From Deltaproteobacteria bacterium (GTDB lineage Bacteria; BMS3Abin14), in NCBI GenBank assembly GCA_013151915.1, contig JAADHJ010000019.1, positions 1 to 35,000 on the forward strand: DNA of 35,000 nt, written 5' to 3'. Below are positions 6,916 to 15,268 of this stretch, piece by piece (the stretch's first letter is position 1; every line of letters starts with the position of its first letter). A program made the position numbers and the translations under genes. The notes beneath the pieces are model-generated. The model searched no databases. It was not told the origin of the DNA and saw only the letters and a list, made by a program, of their open reading frames with translations.

Positions 6916-8238
6916 ATGTCGATAAACAGTTTGTCCAGAACGTCCATGGGGCCGTTTTTTAAGCGTGGATGGGGTGTTATCCCTGTTCTCCTGACTTTGG
7001 CACTGACCCTTTTGCCGTGTTACAGCTTCGGTTCCGATACTCCGTCGATCTCCCTGTCGGAGGCCTACAGGCTTGCCCTTGAGAATAACGAGGACATCAG
7101 GATCGCCCAGGAGGACCTCAAACAGGGACGCCTCCTGATGAAAGAAGCCATTACCGTGCTGATCCCCAGGCTGTCGGCCAACGCGGGTACCTCAAAACAG
7201 TATTTTACGGACGGGACCTCCCTGAGCAGCAAAAGCTGGGGACTGACCCTTGACCAGACCCTCTTTTCCGGGGGGAGAACCTGGATCGCGAGAAAGGGCG
7301 CAAAGTATACCCTGAAATCCGCGGAATTCGGCCTTGCTTTCGCCAGGCAAAGCGTTTTGATGAGCGTGGTTTCCGGTTTCTACGATACGCTGTCAGCCGA
7401 CAGACTGGTGCACTTGAAAGAGGACGCCGTTGGACGGCTGAAAGAGCAGCTTCGATCCGCCCAGGCGCATTTCAATGTGGGTGATGTACCGAAAACGGAC
7501 GTATTGTCGGCGCGGGTCGGCCTGTCGGGTGCGCAGGTGGATCTTGTGCAGGCCCGTAAGGACCTCATCATGGCCCGCCGACGCCTCGAGGACCTCATAG
7601 GAGTCTCCCTGCCCAACGGCATACAGGTTCCCCCTGACGTGGGCCTTCCTGAAAAACCTCTGGCAGAACTCAAGGACATGGCGCGTCTCCAGCGGGCCGA
7701 TCTGCGGCAGGGCAGAGAGCTTATCAAGGTATCGGAGCAGCGAGCGAAATTAACCGCCAGCGGCAGGGGACCCAGCGTAAAACTCTCAGGATCGTTCAGC
7801 CGGTACGATGAGGATATCCCGTCCGTACCCGAGAAAACAGTTTCGCTCAGGCTTGATTGGCCGTTCTTCCAGGGCGGGCTTGTTGGTCTTCAGGCGAAGG
7901 AGGCCTATTCGAGGACTCGGCAGGAAAAGGAAAGATACGGCCGGCTGGTCAAGTCCGACCTTCTTTCGGTGGAGAGTGCCCTGCGGAACCTGGAGGCACT
8001 GAAGGCACAGGACAACCTCGTCAGGTCCACTCTCGATAATGCCAAAGAGACCTTTCGATTAGAGAGGCTGCAGTTCGATCTGGGGGGGGCGGTCAGCCTC
8101 GATGTACTTAAGGCACAGGAGAACCTGGTCGCAGCTGAGAACGCGGCTGTAACGCAGCGATATGAAACGAGGAGGACCCGTGCGCTTCTCCTCTATTCCA
8201 TTGGCGCCCTCGACATGGATGCCTTCGGACCCGAATAG
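6916..8238 (+). CDS. TolC-family outer-membrane efflux protein
   Basis: With the ATG at 6916 the protein has 440 residues, usual for the family. A hydrophobic export segment (WGVIPVLLTLALTLLPCYSF, about 18-37) precedes two outer-membrane-efflux repeats. The first opens with ISLSEAYRLALENNEDIRIA. The second contains a SVESALRNLEALKAQDNLV helix and a FRLERLQFDLGGAVSLDVL turn. TolC-type trimers make the outer-membrane channel of tripartite pumps. The next two genes supply the adaptor and the inner-membrane pump, so the complete machine is encoded here. GGAG at 6902-6905 favours ATG 6916; an earlier start inside tetR (6877) and a later ATG at 6946 are less likely. Confidence 0.92.
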   Translation: MSINSLSRTSMGPFFKRGWGVIPVLLTLALTLLPCYSFGSDTPSISLSEAYRLALENNEDIRIAQEDLKQGRLLMKEAITVLIPRLSANAGTSKQYFTDGTSLSSKSWGLTLDQTLFSGGRTWIARKGAKYTLKSAEFGLAFARQSVLMSVVSGFYDTLSADRLVHLKEDAVGRLKEQLRSAQAHFNVGDVPKTDVLSARVGLSGAQVDLVQARKDLIMARRRLEDLIGVSLPNGIQVPPDVGLPEKPLAELKDMARLQRADLRQGRELIKVSEQRAKLTASGRGPSVKLSGSFSRYDEDIPSVPEKTVSLRLDWPFFQGGLVGLQAKEAYSRTRQEKERYGRLVKSDLLSVESALRNLEALKAQDNLVRSTLDNAKETFRLERLQFDLGGAVSLDVLKAQENLVAAENAAVTQRYETRRTRALLLYSIGALDMDAFGPE

Positions 8239-8258
8239 ACAACCGGGAGACCAACGCA

Positions 8259-9356
8259 ATGAAAATACCATCAACCAGGAAGCTATTGACCATTATGATG
8301 GTCCTGGCGCTTATTATAGGCGCCGGGATTTTCCTCGCGAAAAAGGGAAACGGCAGTCAGGAGCAAAAGCCGGCTCCGGTCCCCGACCGGATACTCAGGG
8401 TAAAGAGACCCGTGAACGTAGTTGTTCAGACGGCGACCCCCCAGACGCTTAAAGAAAGCTTCACCCTTCCCGGAACCCTGGAGGCATGGGAAAACCTGAC
8501 GCTTTCCCTGGAGCAGCCCGGCGTAATCCTGTGGGTCGGCCCCAAGGAGGGTGATCGTCTTTCGGCCGGCGATGCCATTCTGAAGATCGACAAGGAACTG
8601 CTCATGAGCCAGAGGGCCAGAAATCAGGCCGAGTACGATCTGAAAAAGAAGCAGTTGAAACGGGTGGAGGCCCTCTTCAGTGAGAAGCTGGTCAGTGAGA
8701 GGATGCTTGACGAGGCTAAACAGGCCTACGAGTCTGCCGGATCTCTCCTTGATCAATCGGCAATCGCCATAGAAAAGAGCACCCTGATCTCCCCAATCGA
8801 TGGAATCCTGGACAGGTTGTTGGTAGACAGGGGGGAGTACGGCAACGTCGGCACCCCCGCCGCGGTGGTGGTTCAGGTGGATCGTCTCAAGGTGTTGGTC
8901 AACGTTCCTGAAAAGGACGTATTGTTTATTCAAAAAGGGGAGGCGGTCACCGTGTTTCCGGCCAGCGTGAACGGCACCAAAAGTCCGGGTATCAAGGGGA
9001 AGGTGATCAATGTCGGCTACCAGGCTGACCCGATGACCAGGACCTACCGGACAAAGATTCGGATCGATAACCGTGATGGGGCGTACAGACCCGGGATGAT
9101 TGTTCGCGTTCGTTTTATCCGGCGTCTACTGAAAGATGTACTGGCGGTTCCCCTGTACGCGGTGGTGGATCGTGACGGGGAGAAATTCGTGTTTGTGGTG
9201 GAAAACGGCAGGGCCGTGAAACACCCGGTCCGGCTGGGATCGGTGATAGACGGCAGGGTCATTGTTCAAAGCGGCCTTTCTGGTGGAGAACAACTGGTAG
9301 TAAAGGGCCAGCAGCTTATTCAGGACGGTGGTCCGGTAAACGTGGTGGAAGGTTAG
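8259..9356 (+). CDS. RND efflux periplasmic adaptor (membrane fusion protein)
   Basis: The 365-residue protein carries an N-terminal membrane anchor (LLTIMMVLALIIGAGIFLAK, about 9-28). The HlyD/AcrA order follows: barrel-sandwich start (TFTLPGTLEAW-like FTLPGTLEAWENLTL), a helical hairpin (RARNQAEYDLKKKQLKRVEA through AKQAYESAGSLLDQ), the returning lipoyl half (LISPIDGILDRLLVDRGEYG), and the beta-barrel and proximal domains with YRPGMIVRVRF. It bridges the inner-membrane RND pump and the TolC-like channel. ATG 8259 lies 20 bases after the tolC-like stop, behind GGGAG. No lipobox is seen, so it is probably anchored by its helix. Confidence 0.92.
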   Translation: MKIPSTRKLLTIMMVLALIIGAGIFLAKKGNGSQEQKPAPVPDRILRVKRPVNVVVQTATPQTLKESFTLPGTLEAWENLTLSLEQPGVILWVGPKEGDRLSAGDAILKIDKELLMSQRARNQAEYDLKKKQLKRVEALFSEKLVSERMLDEAKQAYESAGSLLDQSAIAIEKSTLISPIDGILDRLLVDRGEYGNVGTPAAVVVQVDRLKVLVNVPEKDVLFIQKGEAVTVFPASVNGTKSPGIKGKVINVGYQADPMTRTYRTKIRIDNRDGAYRPGMIVRVRFIRRLLKDVLAVPLYAVVDRDGEKFVFVVENGRAVKHPVRLGSVIDGRVIVQSGLSGGEQLVVKGQQLIQDGGPVNVVEG

Positions 9357-9364
9357 GAACGGCC

Positions 9365-12300
9365 ATGCTTATTACCAACGCATCCATCGCACGGCGTACA
9401 ACGGTTTTTGTCCTGATGTTGATCATTCTGGTGGTGGGTCTTTACAGTTATGTGACCCTGCCCCGGGAATCCAACCCGGACATCACCATCCCCTACATTC
9501 TCGTTCAGACGACCTACAAGGGCGCGGCCTCCGAGGACGTTGAGAACCTGATTACCATTCCCATCGAGCGCAAGCTGAGGGGAATAAAGGACGTGGAAAA
9601 GATCCGTTCGGTCAGTGCCGAAGGGGCATCCATGATCACCGTTGAATTCGTCCCCGACGTCATTATTGATGATGCCCTCCAGAGGGTGCGTGACAAGGTG
9701 GACCAGGTCAAGGGTGAACTTCCGGACGACCTTGAATCCGACCCCTCCGTTCTGGAGATCAACCTGTCCGAGTTCCCGGTTCTCATGGTCGCGGTTTCCG
9801 GACAGGTCGGCGAAAGAGTACTGAAAAAGGTGTCCGAGAACCTTCAGGACCGGATCGAGGAGATCCCGGGGGTCCTGGACGTAAATATTTCCGGCAGCCG
9901 GAAACGGGAGATTCGCGTGGAGTTCGACCCGGACCGGATGGCCGCCTATCGGCTCAGTTTCGCCGAAATCCTGAGACTTTTCCAGAAGGAGAACGTAAAT
10001 GTCCCGGGGGGTAGTATCGACCTGGGCCATGGAAAGTATCTCCTTCGCGTTCCCGGCGAGTTCAGTGATCCCGGGCAGATTGACAACCTGGTACTGCTCA
10101 CCCGCGATGGAAAACCGGTATATCTGAAGGACGTGGCCACTGTCCGGGACACCTTCGAGGACCCCCTGAGCTATGCCCGCATTAACGGCCAGGCCAGCGT
10201 CACGCTGGCCGTGAAAAAACGTACCGGGGAGAATATTATCGAGGTCTCGGACCATGTTTTCTCTCTCCTTGACAAGGCCCGGCCGTTGCTTCCTCCCGGA
10301 GTCAAGATGACGGTGACCCTCAACGAGTCGAAGGATATCCGAAGAATGGTGTCCGAGCTGGAGAACAACATCATCACCGGGCTCATACTCGTCCTGATCG
10401 TGCTGTTTCTCTTCCTCGGGATAAGAAGCGCTATCTTCGTTGCCATGGCTATTCCGTTCTCCATGCTCATCTCCTTTACCATACTCCAGGCCCTGGGGAT
10501 CACACTTAACATGGTGGTGCTTTTTTCCCTAATACTTGCCTTGGGCATGCTGGTGGATAACGCAATCGTCATTGTGGAGAATATCTTCAGGCATATGCAG
10601 GAGGGGCGCAACCGGATTGATGCGGCGCGGACCGCGGTCGCCGAGGTGGGCTGGCCGGTTATCGCCTCCACGATCACCACGCTTTGCGCCTTCGGGCCCA
10701 TGATGTTCTGGCCTGGAATAATGGGTGAGTTTATGAAATACCTGCCCATAACCCTCATCATCGTACTGTCGGCATCCCTTTTCGTAGCCCTGGTGATCAA
10801 TCCGGTACTGTGTGCGGCATTCCTCAAGCCCGGGAAGAAGGCGGAATGGAAAAAGGAGGATGAATCTCTTACCATCCGAACGTATCGCCGAATCCTGGAT
10901 GTTGCGCTTGACCATCGCCTCATGGTGGTTTTTTCATCGTTTATTCTTCTGGTGGGAATCATCGTGGCCTACGCGTTCATGGGCAACGGCGTTGAGCTTT
11001 TCCCGAACACCGATCCCAACCGGGCCAACATCCAGATCCAGGCTCCTCAGGGCACGAACCTTGATACAACGGATGCGCTGGTACGAACGGTGGAGTCTGA
11101 CGTCCGGGACGAGGCCGATCTTAAGAATGTCATCGCCGAAGTTGGTCTGGCAGAGGGCGGCGGCGGGGGCACGGACTCCCGACGCGGCAAGGTTTCCGTG
11201 GAGTTCGTGGATCGGCTGCAGCGGCACGAAAGCTCCACGGTGGTAATCAATCGTATACGGGAATCACTTCAGAACCTGTCGGGCGCCGATGTGAAGGTCG
11301 AAAAGGAAAAATTGGGGCCGCCGGCCGGAGCCCCTGTTGAAGTGCAGATCAGGGGAGAGGACGTGCAGGTGCTCTCCACCCTGGTCGGGAAGGTCAAGGG
11401 TCTTATCCAAAGTGTACCGGGGTTGGTGGACATGGAGGACGATCTTTCCCGGGCCCAGCCTGAAATAACCGTTGTCGTGGATCGGGAAAAAGCCTCCCTT
11501 CTGGGCCTGTCCACCATCGAGATCTCCAATACGGTTAAAGCGGCCATCAGTGGATGGAAGCTCGGCGACTATCGGGAAGGCGATGACGATTATGACATCA
11601 TAGCGCGGCTTCCCGAAAGGAGTCGGCGGACCTTCGCCCAGATCGAGGATCTGCTCATTCCAAGGGCGAACGGCGATCCTGTGCCCCTGTCCACGGTGGC
11701 CCACCTTCAGATGGGCACCGGCTACGGCGCCATCCGGCACCTGGACCAGAAGCGCCTTGCCACGGTGACCGCCAACACATCGGGGCGCAGTTCCATCGAG
11801 GTGCTCAAGGACGTGAGGGCCCGTCTTGGGCAGCTTGACCTGCCGAGGGGATATTCCATCAAGTATGGGGGGGAAAATGAGGAGAAGCAGAAGGCCTCGG
11901 CCTTCCTGGGCAAGGCGTTCGTAGGGGCCATATTCCTCATCTTCCTGGTCCTCGTCACCCAGTTCAACTCCTTTGCGCAGGCGCTTATCGTACTCACATC
12001 TGTGCTCCTGTCCCTTACCGGTGTGTTTTTCGGCCTCATGGTCACGAGGATGCCTTTCGGAATCATCATGACGGGCATTGGGGTCATCTCATTGGCCGGG
12101 GTTGTGGTGAACAACGCCATCGTCCTTATCGATTATATAAACAAGCTCAGGGAGAGAGGCCTCGAACTGAAGGACGCGCTGATTACGGGCGGGACGGTCC
12201 GTTTCAGACCGGTCATGCTTACCGCCATTACCACCATCCTGGGATTGATGCCAATGGCAGTCGGGGTGAGTTTTGACTTCAAGACCTTCAGCCTGCAGAT

Positions 12301-12481
12301 AGGCGGCGAATCCGCACAGTGGTGGGGGCCCATGGCGGTTGCGGTGATCTTCGGCCTGACGGTGGCCACCCTCCTGACCCTCGTGGTGGTTCCGGTTCTC
12401 TATTCCCTGAACGAGACAGCTTCTCTGCGAAGCTTCATCCCCAGGCTGCCCCGCCGGCGTCCGGGTGCGATGGACACTTAG
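9365..12481 (+). CDS. RND-family multidrug efflux pump (inner-membrane transporter)
   Basis: The 1,038-residue length fits the AcrB/HAE1 class. An N-terminal TM segment (TTVFVLMLIILVVGLYSYVT) precedes LPRESNPDITIPYILVQTTY. The first large periplasmic loop follows, then TM2-6 with GMLVDNAIVIVENIF (D398) and a second cytoplasmic gate. The second half repeats the pattern, ending in GVISLAGVVVNNAIVLIDYI and a FGLTVATLLTLVVVPVLYSL helix. The pump uses the proton gradient to drive lipophilic substrates out through the TolC-like channel. AcrB's Asp-Asp pair in TM4 is Asp-Asn here, a form also found in many RND proteins outside enterobacteria. ATG 9365 starts eight bases after the adaptor's stop. The substrate is unknown. 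Confidence 0.94.
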   Translation: MLITNASIARRTTVFVLMLIILVVGLYSYVTLPRESNPDITIPYILVQTTYKGAASEDVENLITIPIERKLRGIKDVEKIRSVSAEGASMITVEFVPDVIIDDALQRVRDKVDQVKGELPDDLESDPSVLEINLSEFPVLMVAVSGQVGERVLKKVSENLQDRIEEIPGVLDVNISGSRKREIRVEFDPDRMAAYRLSFAEILRLFQKENVNVPGGSIDLGHGKYLLRVPGEFSDPGQIDNLVLLTRDGKPVYLKDVATVRDTFEDPLSYARINGQASVTLAVKKRTGENIIEVSDHVFSLLDKARPLLPPGVKMTVTLNESKDIRRMVSELENNIITGLILVLIVLFLFLGIRSAIFVAMAIPFSMLISFTILQALGITLNMVVLFSLILALGMLVDNAIVIVENIFRHMQEGRNRIDAARTAVAEVGWPVIASTITTLCAFGPMMFWPGIMGEFMKYLPITLIIVLSASLFVALVINPVLCAAFLKPGKKAEWKKEDESLTIRTYRRILDVALDHRLMVVFSSFILLVGIIVAYAFMGNGVELFPNTDPNRANIQIQAPQGTNLDTTDALVRTVESDVRDEADLKNVIAEVGLAEGGGGGTDSRRGKVSVEFVDRLQRHESSTVVINRIRESLQNLSGADVKVEKEKLGPPAGAPVEVQIRGEDVQVLSTLVGKVKGLIQSVPGLVDMEDDLSRAQPEITVVVDREKASLLGLSTIEISNTVKAAISGWKLGDYREGDDDYDIIARLPERSRRTFAQIEDLLIPRANGDPVPLSTVAHLQMGTGYGAIRHLDQKRLATVTANTSGRSSIEVLKDVRARLGQLDLPRGYSIKYGGENEEKQKASAFLGKAFVGAIFLIFLVLVTQFNSFAQALIVLTSVLLSLTGVFFGLMVTRMPFGIIMTGIGVISLAGVVVNNAIVLIDYINKLRERGLELKDALITGGTVRFRPVMLTAITTILGLMPMAVGVSFDFKTFSLQIGGESAQWWGPMAVAVIFGLTVATLLTLVVVPVLYSLNETASLRSFIPRLPRRRPGAMDT

Positions 12482-12645
12482 GTGCATTCGCATCCGGATG
12501 GTGTCGGAGTACCTTGGCCGGGGAAATATCCGTGCGCTCCAATGAGCCTGCGTTATTGTTAGCCACCTTGCTTTGTGATAGGATTCCCGTTAACATTGCC
12601 TCTTATAAAACCCCGCGACAATATGGAAAATAGAGGGGAAATCTC

Positions 12646-13704
12646 TTGGATTATCTGTCCTATGGCCTGAAAATCAAGGATCTGGCGGGCGAGTCGTCGC
12701 GTGTGCTTGTAGTCGACGACGATAATTTTCTCAATAAAATCATTGCGGATGCATTGGCGGATAAGAATATCAACGTGGACCAGGCTGAGGACGGGGTGCA
12801 GGCCACCCTTCTCCTGGAAAATAATAAGTATGATCTGGTCCTCTGCGATATTGTAATGCCCGGTGTGGATGGATTGAAAATCCTCCATTTCATCCGGGAG
12901 AGGGACCCTGAACTGCCGTTCATCATGGTAACCTCTCAATCCGACATGAAAAGTGTCCTGAAAGCCATACGATTGGGGATCTCCGATTACATCACTAAAC
13001 CGTTTGATGTCCAGGAATTGGGCTGGCGGGTCGAGAAGGCCCTCGAGAGATCGAGGTTGTTGAGGGTGGAGAGGAACTACAAAAAAAATCTTGAACAGAT
13101 GCTTTTGCAGCAGGCCGAAGAAAATCGGCGCTTGTTTTTTGAGGCTGTTGAATCCCTGGTTAAGACGCTGGAAGCCAAAGACGTGTACACCAGGGGACAC
13201 TCCATAAGGGTTACTCTATACGCCATGGGGTTTGTTAAACATATCGGTCTGTCATTCGAAGAGGCGACCGATATCCAGGTTGGAGCCCGTCTTCACGATA
13301 TTGGAAAGATATCTATAAACGATGTCACACTCAACAAGCGTGGAGGGCTCACCGATGAGGAGTACGGAGAGATAAAGAAACATCCCGAGACAAGTTGTTC
13401 GATATTAAAACCCATTATCAATGACGAGACACTGGAGATAATTCTGCATCACCATGAAAGGTGGGATGGCCGTGGGTATCCCGAAGAGTTGGCCGGAGAG
13501 AAGATCCCTTTCGGGGCCAGGGTGCTTTGCCTGGCAGATGCCTTTGACGCGATTTCATCGGAACGTTCCTACAAGGCGGCCTTGCCTTTCGAGGAAAGCA
13601 TTGCTGAGATCAAGTCCGGTTCAGGGGCATATTTTTCGCCCGATCTCGTATACGGGTTCATTGAATCCCTGAGGAAGAACCGCAAACTTTACGGGTTTGA
13701 ATAA
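12646..13704 (+). CDS. Response regulator with HD-GYP domain (cyclic-di-GMP phosphodiesterase type)
   Basis: The 352-residue protein joins a REC domain to an HD-GYP domain. REC is at about 19-135, with acidic VVDDDN, phospho-acceptor in LVLCDIVMPGVDG and Lys in ITKPFD. A coiled linker (RNYKKNLEQMLLQQAEENRR) leads to the HD-GYP domain at about 165-345. That domain has HSIRVTLYA, ARLHDIGKI, LNKRGGLTDEEY, KHPETS, HHHERWDGRGYP and LADAFDAISSERSYK. All usual metal-binding residues and the GYP signature are present, so hydrolysis of cyclic-di-GMP (or a related dinucleotide) is likely active. The start is TTG 12646 with AGGGGA about eight bases upstream; no ATG fits. No histidine kinase adjoins it, so it is an orphan regulator. 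The stop is 29 bases from a convergent gene. Confidence 0.92.
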   Translation: MDYLSYGLKIKDLAGESSRVLVVDDDNFLNKIIADALADKNINVDQAEDGVQATLLLENNKYDLVLCDIVMPGVDGLKILHFIRERDPELPFIMVTSQSDMKSVLKAIRLGISDYITKPFDVQELGWRVEKALERSRLLRVERNYKKNLEQMLLQQAEENRRLFFEAVESLVKTLEAKDVYTRGHSIRVTLYAMGFVKHIGLSFEEATDIQVGARLHDIGKISINDVTLNKRGGLTDEEYGEIKKHPETSCSILKPIINDETLEIILHHHERWDGRGYPEELAGEKIPFGARVLCLADAFDAISSERSYKAALPFEESIAEIKSGSGAYFSPDLVYGFIESLRKNRKLYGFE

Positions 13705-13733
13705 CCGGGCAGGGTTGGTTATGTTTGCGGTGT

Positions 13734-15194
13734 TTACCAGTCCAGCAGCCTTCTCTCTCCCTCTAGACTGCGGATCTCCGTCACGTCCTCAGTAGCCTCC
13801 AGGCATCCTTCGTAATTTCCTTCCTCGTCCCTGATGGCATAGTAGCGGATGAACAGGAAGCGCCCGTTCATCCGGATCCAGAAATCGGCGGTGTCCTTTT
13901 CCCCGTTCCTGAAGGCGTCCAGGATCTTCTGGACGATGTGTACGCTGTCGGGCGGATGGCAGTTCTGCACGGTCCTGCCGATTATCCCCGGGCTCCTTGG
14001 GAAAACCCGCTCCTTGTTGGCCGAATAATACCGAACCCTGTCTTCGGCGTCCACAAAGGTGATATCGACGGGCAGGCTCGTCATGATGAGGTTTAGCTGC
14101 TTTGGGGTCAGACCGCCTGTGGAAAGCCACAATGAGGCATCTCCCGCCCCATGGCGTTCGGGTGGGGCTGATGCGATGGGTCCTTCGGCCAACCGCCGGC
14201 TGTCGGCCGGCTCCACCAGTGCGTATCCGATCTCGTCGCTGCCCTCGAGGACCCTCTCCCAATCCGAAGCGGACAAGGTCTCGAGAACCATTGGAAAAAG
14301 GATATTATCTTCCTTGTAGATCATGTCGGCGACAGCGGTGGTCAGAACCTGGCCGTCCACCTCGACGTCCCCGGCCCTTCCTTCGTCAAGCTCTTTTCGC
14401 ACACCTTTGAGCAGGGCGCGGATGTCATCGTGAATGGCCCACATAACCTTTGAAGGTCCCGTGATCCCGTGGTCCTCCAGGACGGGAAAGAGCTGATTTT
14501 CCTTCCTGACGTAGTGTTTCTCTATCTCCGACAGTCGGGCCAGAAGACCCTTGAGTTCGTTGAGCCGGTCTTTAAGGGTCTTTTCGTCGGGTGCCTGACC
14601 CAGGTTGGAGAGGAGCATCCTCATGCGATCGTTGACCTCCCCCAGGGCCTGGTTTTCCAGCCGGAAGGTATGGACGGGATGCCCGGGAGGAACCGCCTCC
14701 GGCGTTTTGTTCTCGAAGGACTCAGCGAATACCTGTACGTGGACGTCGCAGAGTTTCTTGATCTCATCCTCACCGATCCCGTCCTTTATCAGGGACTGCT
14801 CCATCTCGGCGATTTCCGAGGCGCTCACCTCCTGCAGCAGCCGGGCAAAACGGGCTTTCTGTTCCTCCGGCGCCTTTCCCTCGTGAAGCCCCTTGACTAT
14901 TTCCTTGAGGGTGGCGATCCGTGCTTCCCGATCTTCGGGTATCTGAGAGTTCTTTCCTGATTCGTCATCCGGTGCATGGATAATGGCAGCCGTGATCCTT
15001 CGATGGAACTCATCGTAGGACAGCCCGCTCATTTCGGCCGCGTGTTCAAAGGTGGCGAAACGGCCAAGGGTCCTGCGAAGAAGGGGATTCTTCAGTTTAT
15101 TGAACTCGGGAGAAATATCGGTCAGGACTTTGAGAAGGTGAGGATGTTCCCGCAGTAGAGTCAGGATCTTCGTGTTCTTGTCGATGTTCATCAT
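13734..15194 (-). CDS. DUF1858/DUF438/hemerythrin/PAS protein, probable oxygen- or NO-responsive sensor
   Basis: The 486-residue protein begins with a DUF1858-like segment (ILTLLREHPHLLKVLTDISP and NPLLRRTLGRFATFEHAAEM). A DUF438 region (EARIATLKEIVKGLHEG, about 90-150) follows. Next is a hemerythrin-like four-helix domain: VHTFRLENQAL, IEKHYVRKENQLFPVLE, WAIHDDIRALL and DMIYKEDNILFPM supply the His and Glu set for a di-iron site. A C-terminal PAS domain (about 360-480) contains VDAEDRVRYYSANKE and FIRYYAIRDEEGNYEGCLEA. There is no catalytic output domain. Family members are found mainly in anaerobes; an O2/NO sensing or repair role is inferred. The start is ATG 15194 (or the adjacent ATG 15191). 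The open frame continues upstream over the PBP gene, but this part is a shadow. A perfect FNR-type box lies upstream. Confidence 0.88.
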   Translation of the reverse strand: MMNIDKNTKILTLLREHPHLLKVLTDISPEFNKLKNPLLRRTLGRFATFEHAAEMSGLSYDEFHRRITAAIIHAPDDESGKNSQIPEDREARIATLKEIVKGLHEGKAPEEQKARFARLLQEVSASEIAEMEQSLIKDGIGEDEIKKLCDVHVQVFAESFENKTPEAVPPGHPVHTFRLENQALGEVNDRMRMLLSNLGQAPDEKTLKDRLNELKGLLARLSEIEKHYVRKENQLFPVLEDHGITGPSKVMWAIHDDIRALLKGVRKELDEGRAGDVEVDGQVLTTAVADMIYKEDNILFPMVLETLSASDWERVLEGSDEIGYALVEPADSRRLAEGPIASAPPERHGAGDASLWLSTGGLTPKQLNLIMTSLPVDITFVDAEDRVRYYSANKERVFPRSPGIIGRTVQNCHPPDSVHIVQKILDAFRNGEKDTADFWIRMNGRFLFIRYYAIRDEEGNYEGCLEATEDVTEIRSLEGERRLLDW

Positions 15195-15226
15195 TACCCC
15201 CGCGTCGTTTTCCGTTATTTTTTTAA

Positions 15227-15232
15227 ATAATA
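15227..15232 (-). promoter_or_regulatory. Probable -10 element of the hemerythrin/PAS gene
   Basis: On the minus strand this reads TATTAT. If it occupies -12 to -7, the transcript would start near 15220, about 26 bases before the start codon, and the FNR-type box is centred at exactly -41.5. That spacing is the class II activation geometry known for FNR. Confidence 0.65.
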
Positions 15233-15254
15233 GCAGAGATCGGCGGTTTAAGTA

Positions 15255-15268
15255 TTGATATGGATCAA
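15255..15268. promoter_or_regulatory. FNR/CRP-superfamily binding site (perfect FNR consensus)
   Basis: TTGAT-ATGG-ATCAA matches the FNR consensus TTGAT-N4-ATCAA at every fixed position and is fully symmetric. It overlaps the stop codon of the penicillin-binding protein gene (15265-15267) and lies 61-74 bases upstream of the hemerythrin/PAS start. Control by an anaerobic or NO regulator (FNR, Dnr or a relative) is inferred. Confidence 0.82.

Noticed and set aside
9353-10255. 300-residue minus-strand open frame inside the RND pump gene
   Set aside because: It lies opposite a well-supported RND gene and its translation resembles no protein family; it is a shadow frame in GC-rich DNA.
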